Positions 1-9,244 are shown, counted from the stretch's first letter. The stretch: DNA of 11,802 nt from Chrysomallon squamiferum (GCA_012295275.1 CM022672.1:32376087-32387888); one strand, 5' to 3'. The notes: generated by a model not told the origin, from the letters alone. Numbers and translations: made by a program.

Positions 1-494
1 AATCATATTTCATTTTTAACAAAATATAACCTGCATCAGGCATCTTATACATGTTTATAAGTAACTCAAGATTTTGATATGCTTATATTATGTTATAATT
101 GCCTTCATTTTTACCACAGTATTTCAGAAGTATATACTTTCTGTACATCTGTGTGAATTAAAAAATAATGACCTGAGAAAACATTACAAAGAATATCAAT
201 GTTAATATGGCAGAGTTCTTTTAAAATATGAATACTATTAACCATAGCTGCTTCTGGAATTGGAATAATTTAGTATCTTCGGTAACATTTGGCAACTTCG
301 GAATTAGAAAGTTTTCTTTTTTCCATCTAACGTTAAACGCACGCATACATACATTACACATATACACGGAAAGAAAAAAGTGTCAGAAAGAAGACCAACA
401 TAGTAATGTAAACTACCGGTTCTCTATTTACACATAGATTAAACATTTCTTTTAATTTCTTATTTTGTTGAACCAAATACTTACACAAAACAGA

Positions 495-610
495 TTACTT
501 GACGACGTGATTGTGTGCCCAGGAAGTGACATTATCGAGAGTGCATGAAATGACGTTGTGTCTCAAAACATATGACGTTTTGTACACAGATAAGGGACGA
601 TCTATAAAAA
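495..610 (+). promoter_or_regulatory. Possible regulatory patch: TGACGT words and TATA-like word
   Basis: Two copies of TGACGTTxTG lie 22 bp apart (551 and 573), preceded by related GACGACGTGA and AGTGACATTA words. The TATA-like word CTATAAAA follows at 602-609. TGACGT is the CRE/ATF half site. The patch is richer in C and G than its surroundings. No transcript or coding region downstream on the plus strand supports promoter activity, so this stays a weak call. Confidence 0.2.
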
Positions 611-917
611 ATAAATTCTGTTTATGCAGAAGGTGCTTGGAAGTTATGAATATAGATGTAAAATAATATTTAAAGCTGTTTTAAAGCAACAAATAATTTA
701 ATTAAATATTTATTCAGATAAAAAGTTTTTTTTAACCAGACCTTTAACTTATCTCTACCCTTACTTGTCCATTATACCCAGCATCTGTCAACAAAAATCT
801 TGATCACGTCTAAGCGTCTTACATTGTACAAATTCCTCTTAGACTGTCTCCTGGGCTGATCTACACACGATTGTGACAAATACAAATTATTTATGTTAGT
901 GATTCAGAATTTTTTTT

Positions 918-1075
918 TTTAAATAAGAATAATAATAATAATAAAATATAATAATAATAAAAAATAATAATAACAACAACAATAACAATAAATAAAATAA
1001 ATATAAAAATATATTAAAAAGAATGAACAAATAAATGAAACAAAAAATAATAATAATTAATAATATATAATTCAT
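918..1075. repeat. Degenerate AAT/AAC trinucleotide tract
   Basis: A nearly pure A/T stretch with interrupted AAT units, a short AAC section (about 973-990), and then irregular A-rich sequence. It looks like an old decayed microsatellite. Confidence 0.75.
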
Positions 1076-1080
1076 TCATC

Positions 1081-1138
1081 GATATATATATATATATATA
1101 GACATACATACATACATACATATATGTATGTATGTATA
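1081..1138. repeat. AT and CATA/TATG microsatellite forming a palindrome
   Basis: An (AT) run at 1082-1100 is followed by CATA units that turn into TATG units around ACATATATGT. The right part is therefore a near-perfect inverted repeat able to fold into a hairpin. Confidence 0.85.
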
Positions 1139-1323
1139 TTGTTTTATTACATATTAAAGAAATAAATAGTTGTATAAATATTTCAAAAAATGATAACAAT
1201 ACAACCATCTTTTGAATTTATACTCATACAATCTTTTTCTTCTTTCTTTTTAAAAAACAAAATGAAAAAACAATTTTAAAAATATCCCAAAAGAGAGTTA
1301 ACACATGAAAGTATCACTACTAC

Positions 1324-1469
1324 CTTTTCTGCAGATTTAGAAACACTATGGAAACATTTTTCGAGATTGTCATTAAAAAGGCCACATATCCCTTCTGTGA
1401 CATCACTGAAAAGAGCAAAAGGGTTTCTACAGGAATCCAGAAAACCAGGAAGTCCTGACTTATCAGTCC
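1324..1469 (-). CDS. Candidate exon of unrecognised Cys-containing protein, probably the same gene
   Basis: Reading the minus strand, a pyrimidine-rich tract ends in CAACTGTAG and the exon begins GG ACT GAT at 1469. The two leading bases complete a codon, so it enters in phase 1. This matches the exit phase of the Ig exon at 11663, and a join would make TGG (Trp). The 48 codons contain three cysteines spaced C-x14-C-x9-C and a helical-looking stretch around FSDVTEGICGLFNDNLEKCF. It closes in phase 0 at AAG|GTAGTA, an acceptable but not strong donor. Alternatively this is the last exon. The frame stays open through VVVILSCVNSLLGYF to a TAA at 1276-1278, and a minus-strand AATAAA lies at 1148-1143. 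That short hydrophobic tail might be part of a membrane or GPI signal, but it is short and polar in places. I also noticed a loose resemblance of the NPFALFSDVTEGICGL stretch to lipid-transfer proteins of the VPS13/ATG2 type, but could not confirm it. Confidence 0.6.
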
Positions 1470-1779
1470 CTACAGTTGACAAAACAGAATTAAAATATTA
1501 AATATAGTAACAAACCCAGTTATATGATAGAAATATTTTAATTGCTCAATGGGTAAATGGAATTGTTTCTAAAATGGGGAAACTAATTAAAACCTTGGAT
1601 TAAAGTATTTATAAATTTGAAAAGATTTCAATGTTGTTGTTCCTCTTCTTTTGTAACTTTATGATACTAACTTAAATTATAAAATGATTATAATGCAATT
1701 TTAATTTTAAGGCAGCATATATTAATTATCACTGTATTTTAGAAACAAGTAATAATTCAGCTTTAATTATAAACAAAAT

Positions 1780-1800
1780 CACGCACGCACACACACACAG
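1780..1800. repeat. Short CA-rich microsatellite
   Basis: Imperfect CACG/CA units, about 20 bases, followed by a short degenerate ACAG-rich stretch. Confidence 0.6.
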
Positions 1801-2199
1801 ATGTATATAGACAGACATACAGAGAGATTATAGAGTCAAACATACGTCAACATGACAGTTTCTAATATTTGAATTTCAAATAATTTACTGCATTTCAATG
1901 AATGAGTAACTTCCTTTCATATTGTAATAAACGCACTCTTGCTTATTTTAGTAAACTAAATATATAACAAAAATAAAAGACAACTCAAATGAATTTGACA
2001 CACATATTTATTAATATATGTAGATAGATAGACAGACATACATACTGAAAGATTGATAAAAAACGTTTTTTCTGATTTCTAAAAACAACAGAATTTATTC
2101 AGTCTGTACTGAAGTGTTAATAGCACTAGATGTACAATACAAATATTCAGACATTTTCATTCAAGACCAAGGAGCTGCTGAATAAAAACTGTAAGTAAA

Positions 2200-3040
2200 A
2201 TGTCTGTTTCCACGTACTTTTACAGAGACAAATGTTTGAAGATGTTATGAGACAAGTCAGTTGAAGATGACCAGTCAATTAAAGATACAGCAAAGACATT
2301 GAATATTTCAAAGTCTACAATGCACTGCTCTATGACAGATGCAAAGCCAAAATACACCACTGACAACAATTTCAAGCCAGATTACAACAGTCATCAAGTT
2401 ATTGATGAGATAGAACAAAGGTAATTGCGGGACTATTTGTTAACTCCTTCTAAACACATCATGACTTAGCTACAGCAGAGACCAGAACACTATTATTCCA
2501 GTTTCCCAGAAACCACATCTTTCTGATCAGCAAGAACAAGTTTTGGCACTAGCTTCAACAGGGAAAACGTTGGTGAATATTTAACAATTTGGAACATATC
2601 ATGGTTTGTTATAAATATAAAGCCAGGCTGATTTGTAAAGGAAATGAGATTAGGCTCACAACTGTCCACAGGCCTGCAATTGTTATTGCTGAAACTGGAA
2701 TGAAGCAAGTAATATCAGCAGAACGCAGAATACTTGTTACAATGAACTGTGCAAAAATTAATTGGGAAATGATGCTCCACTGGTTCCTCATCTTCCTGTG
2801 AGTGAATTTTAGAGATTTTATGATAAAGAATATTCCACCTTGATGGAGTTTCACATAAGAGAGAATGGATGTCTAGTACCAACTTTCAAGTTTAGCTTGA
2901 TCATTATAACAAGCATACAGCATGCAAACCCAGAAAACCAAGTGAGCTTTCTGTTGAAACATTTACTTTTTGCTACTGCTGTATTAATTAGACATTTAGG
3001 TAAAAAACATGATTGTAATTATGTTACAGTTTCAGAATTT
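2200..3040 (+). pseudogene. Decayed pogo/Tigger-type DDE transposase
   Basis: This is a plus-strand transposase relic read across three frames. Frame 1 begins at an ATG at 2200 and has an in-frame stop at 2248. It continues with a helix-turn-helix DDQSIKDTAKTLNISKSTMH (2266-2325), like the psq-type N-terminal domain of the family. Stops follow at 2422 and later. The CENP-B-type segment reads LRDYLLTPSKHIMT (about 2425-2466), then FPETTSF and TSFNRENVGEYL, which match the linker ahead of the catalytic core. Frame 3, to about 2800, carries NEIRLTTVHRPAIVIAETG and SAERRILVTMNCA, the strands around the first catalytic residue. Frame 2 continues from 2762 with LGNDAPLVPHLP, a stop at 2810, then NGCLVPTF and QHANPENQVSFLLKH. 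Known members have DETG at the first acidic site and LLD-H at the second. Here I read NEIR and LLKH, so both acidic residues appear lost. No convincing terminal inverted repeats were found, and the third acidic region is not recognisable. Confidence 0.85.
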
Positions 3041-3209
3041 GTAATTTTATCATCCTATACTATAATATGTATATTTCACAGATGTTTGCAAATTTTCAAA
3101 GTCAAATCCTGTATTAATATTAAAGAAATCAATACTCATATAAGTAATAGATCTTACTTATCTCTTACCTGAATGCAGTGAATCATAATCTCATTGAGAA
3201 GGAAGACAC

Positions 3210-4750
3210 TTGAAGGATGAAGATAGAGAATTGGAGGTGAAAATAAAATATAGTATGTACTTTACTTTTCTTATTTCAATTCTTTTTAAACACCATAAGT
3301 CAACTGTTTAAGTTCAGAATGAGAGAAATAAAATCATGTCATGTAGTCACAAAGTCAGAGTTAAAAAAAATTACAAAATAAAAACAATATTACAAGTTAC
3401 ACATAAACAATTTGTAGAATTCACTTCAACATATTTTTTTTTTTTTTAAAAAGAATTTAAATTGTAATTTTACTAAATTAAGTTAAACTTACGAATTTCT
3501 CCTCCTTTCTGGATTGAATGAAACATCAGAAAATTAACAAACAACAACAACAACAACAGAAAAATAAAAGTTATAATAATAATATACATTGTCTTTTGTT
3601 TTTGTCTCTTTATTAATAAACTTAACTTTGTTAATAATAGCTTCAGAACAGAAACTTATAATGATTGAACACAGAAAATAGTACAGACATATATACAAAT
3701 ATATAATATGTATCATATCACTTAAATAGCGAATAGACACATACAATATTTAGTTTACAAATGAAATATTTTAGAATTAATAATTTACTACAATATCTAT
3801 TTTCTCATCATTTTACCACTTTACATTTAATTTATGTAAAACTTCTAGCAACTTCTGTCTTGAGATACCTGACATTTTAAGTAAACATTTATAACAGAAG
3901 AAAACTGATAATGTCACAGTGCCAGTGCATAATGTGTTGTTATCATGTCTAGAGGAGGTAGAACTTAGAGCACTGTGTCAGGGATTAGTGAATTCAAACT
4001 GAGAGAGTATTTGATTATTATGATGTGTAAAACATTCACTAGGCAAATAACACTTCAACAAGAATACAGCTTGAGTTATTTCTTAATTTACAATCATTTT
4101 CTAATCATACACATGTAAACTAAATCAACTAAATTATTTCTTGATTTGGAGAAATCTAATTTAAAATTCAGAATCAATCATGGGAGAATATGGCTAATTA
4201 TGTTCACATAAGTTACAAATATATATCAGACACATAAACAGACTACACTCCATAATGAAGGTATTGAAACACATGAAAAAATTACTTTACCATATTCCAC
4301 AGCCAAATTAACTCAAATTCTCTCCCTTATCTTTGAAGACTTTGGTATCCTTCTTAATAACATTCAAAATAAAAATAAAACAGCACATTAATATTATTAC
4401 ATAATTTTTGTTCATATCAGTATTGCTATTCAAATTCAAAACTTTATTACAAAAAGATTATCTATGTTCATATAAGTAAAATTACTGATTATATATATTT
4501 ATATATAATTATAACAATAACAAATACAGCTTCATTGTGACATCTTCAAAACATTATTGAAAGTTTTAATGTTTCATGTTTAAAAATATATTATAATTTA
4601 TTTTACACTTTACATTTTTAATTAATTGCATAAAATGTTGTTTGTTATAAAAACATACTTTGTTTTAATCTCTATGTTGAATAAGTAGACAGAAAATGGC
4701 TGGCTAACCGTTTACATTTCTCACAATAACACGCTTTAAGAACAGCGAAG
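3210..4750. other. AT-rich intronic DNA without recognised features
   Basis: About 1.5 kb with no conserved peptide on either strand. It contains a T-run near 3430-3446 and a short CAA microsatellite (about 3538-3559). A minus-strand 16-base segment with good splice borders lies at 3493-3508. The rest is unstructured A/T-rich sequence. Confidence 0.6.
3538..3559. repeat. CAA trinucleotide microsatellite
   Basis: Around six tandem CAA units, just right of the splice-like segment at 3493-3508. Confidence 0.8.
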
Positions 4751-4769
4751 ATGATTTATTATATACAAG

Positions 4770-4905
4770 TACAAAAAAAAAATAATAAGAAGAAGAAAAT
4801 AAGAAATAAAAAAAAAAATAAAAATAATATAAAAACAAATATTAAATAAATTAAATAATATTAAATTAAAAGATTAAAAAAAAAAAAAAAAAAAAAAAAA
4901 AATAA
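4770..4905. repeat. A-rich low-complexity tract with poly(A) run
   Basis: The region is almost all A with scattered T and G, and ends in an uninterrupted run of 27 A at 4876-4902. No target-site duplication or retroposon body was recognised next to it, so I treat it as low-complexity sequence and not as a SINE or LINE tail. Confidence 0.75.
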
Positions 4906-5154
4906 CGAAAAGATTTAATAAGATATAAAATTACAGAGACCTAGCCACTCACTAATCTGTCTAATATGCAGAAAATAATAATTTAGAAACATAAAAGAAG
5001 GAATTGACTCACTTGAACAACTCTCTCTCTGTACAGATCTCCGTGTGGTAAATGATGACGAAAGATGAACTTTGACCTTTAACTCACATATTTGTGACGT
5101 GTAGTGAAACGAGTTTTCACGTTCTCAGCTCCAGATTTAGCATGTAGTAATCTA

Positions 5155-5196
<42 letters not shown>

Positions 5197-5317
5197 TAAA
5201 AAAAAAAAAAATTTAGAAATAAACATATGAAAAACTCGACGGATACGGTCTGAATTTTATTTATTTATTTATTTATTTACTATTTTATCTCGTGTACTAG
5301 AAAATGTAACGATTACT

Positions 5318-5318
<1 letters not shown>
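5155..5318. repeat. Tandem module, copy 1: AAT array, spacer, TTTA array
   Basis: An AAT microsatellite (about 5155-5196) is followed by an A-run, a unique spacer containing AAAAACTCGACGGATA, a GTCTGA word, a TTTA microsatellite (about 5255-5279), and then TACTATTTTA. The same order recurs in the next module, so this is the first copy of a diverged tandem duplication. Confidence 0.65.
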
Positions 5319-5362
<44 letters not shown>

Positions 5363-5490
5363 TAATTTGAAAATAAACATTGCTTCTCATCCTATCATGA
5401 TAAAAACTGGATGTAGATAGTCTGATTTTCTTTCTTTATTTATTTACTATTTTAAAGGTTATTTCTTTATCTATTAGATTTCTTTCTTCA
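5319..5490. repeat. Tandem module, copy 2: AAT array, spacer, TTTA-like array
   Basis: An AAT microsatellite (5319-5361) is followed by AAATAAACA, then AAAAACTGGATG, AGTCTGATTTT, an interrupted TTTA run and TACTATTTTA. The elements and their order match the preceding module, at a spacing of about 165 bp and with many point differences. Confidence 0.65.
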
Positions 5491-5530
5491 ATTATTATTA
5501 TTATTATTATTATTATTATTGTTATTATTG
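5491..5530. repeat. TTA trinucleotide microsatellite
   Basis: Tandem ATT/TTA units in the opposite orientation to the AAT arrays just upstream, fading into GTTATTATTG. Confidence 0.9.
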
Positions 5531-5811
5531 TTTTTATTTTTGTTTTGTTGTCATCGATGCTGTTGTTGTAAAAAATACTCAAAAGAAAAAGTATTTCTTC
5601 ATTTTTCGGAAAGAATTGTAAAGCACAGTTGTTTCTAGAGTATTCAGGTGAAATTCACATCTGTAGTGAGTCCTGCGAACTGGGTGGGATGATATGGGGT
5701 GGGGAGCATCATGTTTTTATTTTATTTTTATTTAAAAAAATAAAAAGTAAATATAAATAAGAAACAAACGTAACATTTATTTAGTTTATGGTTTCTAAAC
5801 TATTACCTTCT

Positions 5812-5838
5812 ACACACACACACACACACACACACACA
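5812..5838. repeat. CA dinucleotide microsatellite
   Basis: About 13 perfect AC/CA units, placed immediately before the GC-rich patch that starts near 5861. Confidence 0.95.
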
Positions 5839-5860
5839 TACTCACACATAAAAACATGAT

Positions 5861-6120
5861 ATAGACCCGTTCTCTGCCGGAGAACCACCGATATCCACCT
5901 AAATGTCCGTCTGAGAAAACTCGGACTAGGTGTTGGCGTGGAGTGGGGAAATGGCCTAGTTTATTAACTTGGGGACGAATTTAGGACGATCTATAAACGA
6001 GTTGTCATGGCAGCGAAGCACGTTGTTTTATGATGATTGACGCTGATTGATTTCTCGTCAGCGTGTGCTCGCATGCGTTTGAATTTATGAGTATTTTGTC
6101 GATGTGCGTACGCGTGTTTA
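5861..6120. promoter_or_regulatory. CpG-rich island inside the candidate intron
   Basis: By hand count, this 260-base stretch holds 48 C, 72 G and 20 CpG. That is about 46% GC with an observed/expected CpG ratio near 1.5, in a window otherwise very AT-rich and poor in CpG. It includes a perfect GTTCTC-TGCCG-GAGAAC stem-loop (5869-5885), a TATA-like CTATAAA (5991-5997), and alternating CG-rich words GTGCGTACGCGTG near its right end. There is no open reading frame of note. A CpG-dense, non-coding patch of this size is a candidate promoter or enhancer, or the decayed remnant of an inserted element. The sequence cannot decide between these. Confidence 0.4.
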
Positions 6121-6187
6121 GCTAAACAAAAACACACAAATGAATGAAAAACACGTTAAAACTGATTCTAATTTTTGGTTTATATGG

Positions 6188-6211
6188 AATAATAATAATG
6201 AGAATAATAAC

Positions 6212-6263
<52 letters not shown>

Positions 6264-6296
6264 GTAATAGTAAGAAGAAGAAGAAGAAGAAGAAGA
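6188..6296. repeat. AAT microsatellite running into an AAG microsatellite
   Basis: Interrupted AAT units (about 6188-6262), a short AGT transition, and then eight or so AAG units (6272-6295). Translated either way these give meaningless poly-Asn or poly-Leu runs, so no gene is called. Confidence 0.93.
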
Positions 6297-6420
6297 TAAT
6301 GGAAATATGTAATATATACAAAAATTCCAAATTCTGCTGCAGTAACACATTTTAATATTCTATAAATTTAAATAACCATAATGAATTAATTGATCTTTAC
6401 AACCCACTTTTAGCAGGTGT

Positions 6421-6477
6421 CTTTTTTTTCTTTTTCTTTTTCTTTTTTTCTTATTATAAATAAATAAATAAATAAAT
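6421..6477. repeat. Pyrimidine tract and AAAT microsatellite
   Basis: A T-rich run with regular single C interruptions (6421-6450) is followed by tandem AAAT units (about 6455-6477). Confidence 0.85.
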
Positions 6478-6553
6478 CGCAATGATCAGATTGTTACGTT
6501 CGCTGTCACAGCTCATAGTGATGACCTTAAAGTTCAGAAGCAGTTCTGACAAG

Positions 6554-6561
6554 TGACGTCA
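6554..6561. promoter_or_regulatory. Full CRE palindrome TGACGTCA
   Basis: An exact match to the consensus CREB/ATF binding palindrome lies in a mildly GC-richer stretch (about 6478-6565) between microsatellites. An eight-base match can occur by chance in a window of this size, although CpG-containing words are scarce here. Function is unproven. Confidence 0.25.
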
Positions 6562-6709
6562 TTTCTATTTTTGGATGCTGACAATTTATTTCAAAGGCAC
6601 TTTAATTACAAAAGTTATATTAAAATGTTTAAAACTTGAATTTAAAAATATTACCTAATTTATTTTGTTTCTTTTATTGATATTATTTTATATTATTTTA
6701 TTTTATTTA

Positions 6710-6718
6710 AATAATAAC

Positions 6719-6778
<60 letters not shown>

Positions 6779-6832
6779 CATAATCATAATAATAATAATA
6801 ATAATAGTATTTATTATTATTATTATTATTAT
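6710..6832. repeat. AAT array followed by inverted TTA array
   Basis: Roughly 95 bases of AAT units, with a few AAC and CAT interruptions near the ends, are followed within a few bases by a TTA/ATT array of about 23 bases (6810-6832). The right array is the reverse complement of the left, so a long hairpin is possible on either strand. Confidence 0.92.
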
Positions 6833-6915
6833 TTTTTTTGATTAAATTGTAAAAGCTGACACGATCAAGTTTGTCATCAAAATCATTCTAACGTAACGAT
6901 CTAGCGTAAAGTTAT

Positions 6916-6918
6916 AAC

Positions 6919-6972
<54 letters not shown>
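6916..6972. repeat. AAT trinucleotide microsatellite
   Basis: About 18 near-perfect AAT units ending in AAAGAGG and a few GAAA units. Confidence 0.95.
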
Positions 6973-7059
6973 GAGGAAAGAAAGAAAGAAATGTATTTTC
7001 TGTGCAGTTTCTTTTTTTGTAACTAAATTACAGTTAAGATTGTCATTACTGTTTGGACA

Positions 7060-7123
7060 GGGTTAGGGATATCATTAGGTTTAGGGTTATGGTTAGGGTT
7101 TGTGTTAGCGATAGCATTAAGGT
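7060..7123 (+). repeat. TTAGGG-like interstitial patch
   Basis: Within 64 bases there are three exact TTAGGG words and several one-off variants such as ATTAGG, GTTAGCG and ATTAAGG. They suggest a decayed telomere-type hexamer array on the plus strand. The related degenerate patches after 7880 read on the opposite strand. Confidence 0.5.
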
Positions 7124-7124
7124 C

Positions 7125-7510
7125 TTTGTTGTTGTTTTTGCTAATGATGCTATTGTGGTAGTTGGTATTTTCTCAGATGTGATTATTATTATTATTATTT
7201 GTATTGATGTTGCTTTCGTTATCATGTCATCAGTGTTGATTTTAATATTATTGCTGTAGTTATTGCCGGCTCATATTAGTTTTCGCTTTTGACGACAATT
7301 GTCTTTTATAGATGTTTAATATCATTATAATTAATATTACTAGTGACGTCGTTGTTAAAGTTTTTACTGTTATTATTATTAATATTATTGTTGTAGTTGT
7401 TAGTGTTATCATTATTATGATGATGATTATCATCATCATTTGTACTGATATTCTTCTGAAGCTGTTATTCTTAGATCGTTATCGTTGTTGATGTTGTTGT
7501 TATTATACAT
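7125..7510. repeat. Cryptically simple GTT/ATT-rich region
   Basis: Irregular mixtures of GTT, ATT, GAT and TTG trinucleotides with a small ATGATGATGATTATCATCATCAT-type inverted stretch near 7417-7440. The open frame over 7053-7259 reads as low-complexity valine and isoleucine. It is treated as the by-product of simple sequence, not as a gene. Confidence 0.7.
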
Positions 7511-7742
7511 ACGTCAAACAAGAGAATGTTACACATCAGGAAACAAATAAAATGTATTATTATTACTGAATACTGAACTAAAGATAATTTTAAGTTATGT
7601 TTAAATCAAAATCTCTCACACACACATACACACTCACAGACAACATATGAAGTTTTGTTTTCTAGGGGTTACATGAAATATTTAATCAAAACAATCATTT
7701 TATAGATATAATTAATACTAGTTATTTTCTATTTTAAATATA

Positions 7743-8064
7743 AGTTATCTTAAATTTTATCCTAACACTGGTCATAATATTGTTTTAGATAAAATGTTAC
7801 TAAAATTTTGTAATAAAACTCATCTTAAATTAATATATTACATTTTACGTGCAAAGTCTGTTGATGCATTTAGATAATTAAATCTAACTTTTACTCTAAA
7901 CCTAAGACAAAGAACAGTCCTAACACTATCCTTAACGCAAACCCTAAAAATATCCCTAAACCTAGGAATACATTTTCTGTTGCAATAAATAAATTAAAGA
8001 TTTATTCAAATGAAAGTTATTTTAACACTCATCATAAACTTCACCAATATACATATACATATAC

Positions 8065-8109
<45 letters not shown>

Positions 8110-9240
8110 AAATCAAAGTATTCTTAAGCTTTATTCTTGGACTGATAATAACGTACCCCTAACCATAACCTTAACCTCAATCGTAATCCTAACTTTAAAT
8201 AAAACATAACTATAATTTTATCTTAAAACAAGTCAACATTTTAAAAATAAATGTTATTTTTTATTTTATCCTAGCACTTATTATTAACCTTTAAAAGATA
8301 CTTTTTCAACAAATTTCTTATACAATTTTTGCCATATTATATGAAAACCCTCTTCATACATGTAGATAATTAAAGCTAAAATTAACACCAAATCTCACTT
8401 AAAACTTCAGAATAACCCTAACACAAACCCAAATACTAACTCTACTGCTAACCTTAACCCTAAAGCTAATGCTAACTCTACCCATAATCTTACTTGAAAA
8501 ATATCATGAATTAAGGATTTATCAAAATAAAAGTTATTTAAATTTTATTCTAAAACTAATCATAACATTTTTGAAGTCTCATATGAAAAATAGACAAATA
8601 TATCTTGCATTAAACCTAACCCTAACTTCAGTCAAAATATTCCTTCTAACCATTTGATAAAATAATGTTTTAATTAGGTAATTGTTTGTTGTTTTTGTGT
8701 GTTTTTGTAAACTGCCCTAACTCTTATCAAAATCTTTCCAATACTTAATAAATTAATCTAAAGCTTTATACTAACACTCATTATTACTTTTCCTAATTGA
8801 ACTTTTTCAGAACAAAAAGTTATTTTAAATTTTATCATAAACTCCTCTAATACATTTGCAAGTTAATTTCTTCTTAACACTAAATATAAACTTTATCAAG
8901 TTAATTTTTTAAAATAAGACTTTTATCTCTTTTATATTTTATTTCACCCTAACATTGATCATAACATTTTTAAAATTCGATATAATAAGTCTCTTGAAAC
9001 AAATAGGTAATTACATCTAGCATTGACCCTGACCGTAACGTTTGTCAGAACATTCTTTACAACAATATGATAAAATATGTTCTAATTAAACAAAAACATT
9101 ATTAATAAAATAATATCCTAACATTAAAATTTTATCTTATAACTCAACTTTTGGAAAGGATTTTTTTTCAAAAATAAAACTGATTTTAAATTTTATCATT
9201 AAACTTATCGAATACATTTTACATTTTTTTTTTTAAGAAA
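7743..9240. repeat. Long-period degenerate repeat block with CCTAA-like motifs
   Basis: A block of about 1.5 kb is built from poorly conserved copies of a sequence around AGTTATTTTAAATTTTATCC followed by TAACACT-ATCATAACATTTTT. Recognisable copies begin near 7743, 8015, 8250, 8529, 8816, 8930 and 9180, mostly 235-290 bp apart with one closer pair. Between them are CCCTAA/CCTAAC-like words (clusters near 7895-7965, 8155-8190, 8410-8490 and 8612-8630) and ATAATTAAATCTAAC-type words. It has no coding potential. It resembles an old satellite-like or amplified element array. The family is not recognised. Confidence 0.6.
8050..8105. repeat. ATACAT and AG microsatellite
   Basis: A few ATACAT units lead through AT units into about 16 perfect AG units (8074-8105). 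It interrupts the degenerate repeat block. Confidence 0.93.
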
Positions 9241-9244
9241 GTAA

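Larger units (their letters stand above)
1..1275. other. AT-rich noncoding flank, no gene recognised
   Basis: This is continued intron or 3' flank of the minus-strand gene. No splice-bounded exon or conserved peptide was seen on either strand. Notable contents are a slightly GC-richer patch at about 495-610 with repeated TGACGT words and a TATA-like word, an A/T-rich degenerate AAT tract (about 918-1075), and an AT/CATA palindrome (1081-1138). A minus-strand AATAAA (1148-1143) could serve as a polyadenylation signal if the exon at 1324-1469 is terminal. Confidence 0.5.

Noticed and set aside
228-437. 69-codon plus-strand open frame
   Set aside because: No motif, no splice or promoter support, and the composition is like its AT-rich surroundings.
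2496-2580. LSDQQEQVLALASTGKTL-like reading as a PIF1-type helicase start
   Set aside because: It lacks the following P-loop residues and lies in another frame of a stretch that fits the pogo transposase linker in order and position.
2493-2854. Minus-strand open frames over the transposase region
   Set aside because: The plus strand carries clear transposase similarity here, so these are antisense shadows.
2098-3306. CAGTCTGTACTG at 2093-2104 and CAACTG at 3301-3306 as inverted ends of the pogo element
   Set aside because: Beyond the first few bases the two ends do not match, and no TA target duplication flanks them.
6118-6355. Overlapping open frames on both strands rich in Leu or Asn
   Set aside because: They are translations of the AAT and AAG microsatellites and have no unique conserved sequence.
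7053-7259. 68-codon Val/Ile-rich open frame
   Set aside because: It is read from degenerate TTAGGG-like and GTT/ATT simple sequence and has no protein features beyond low complexity.
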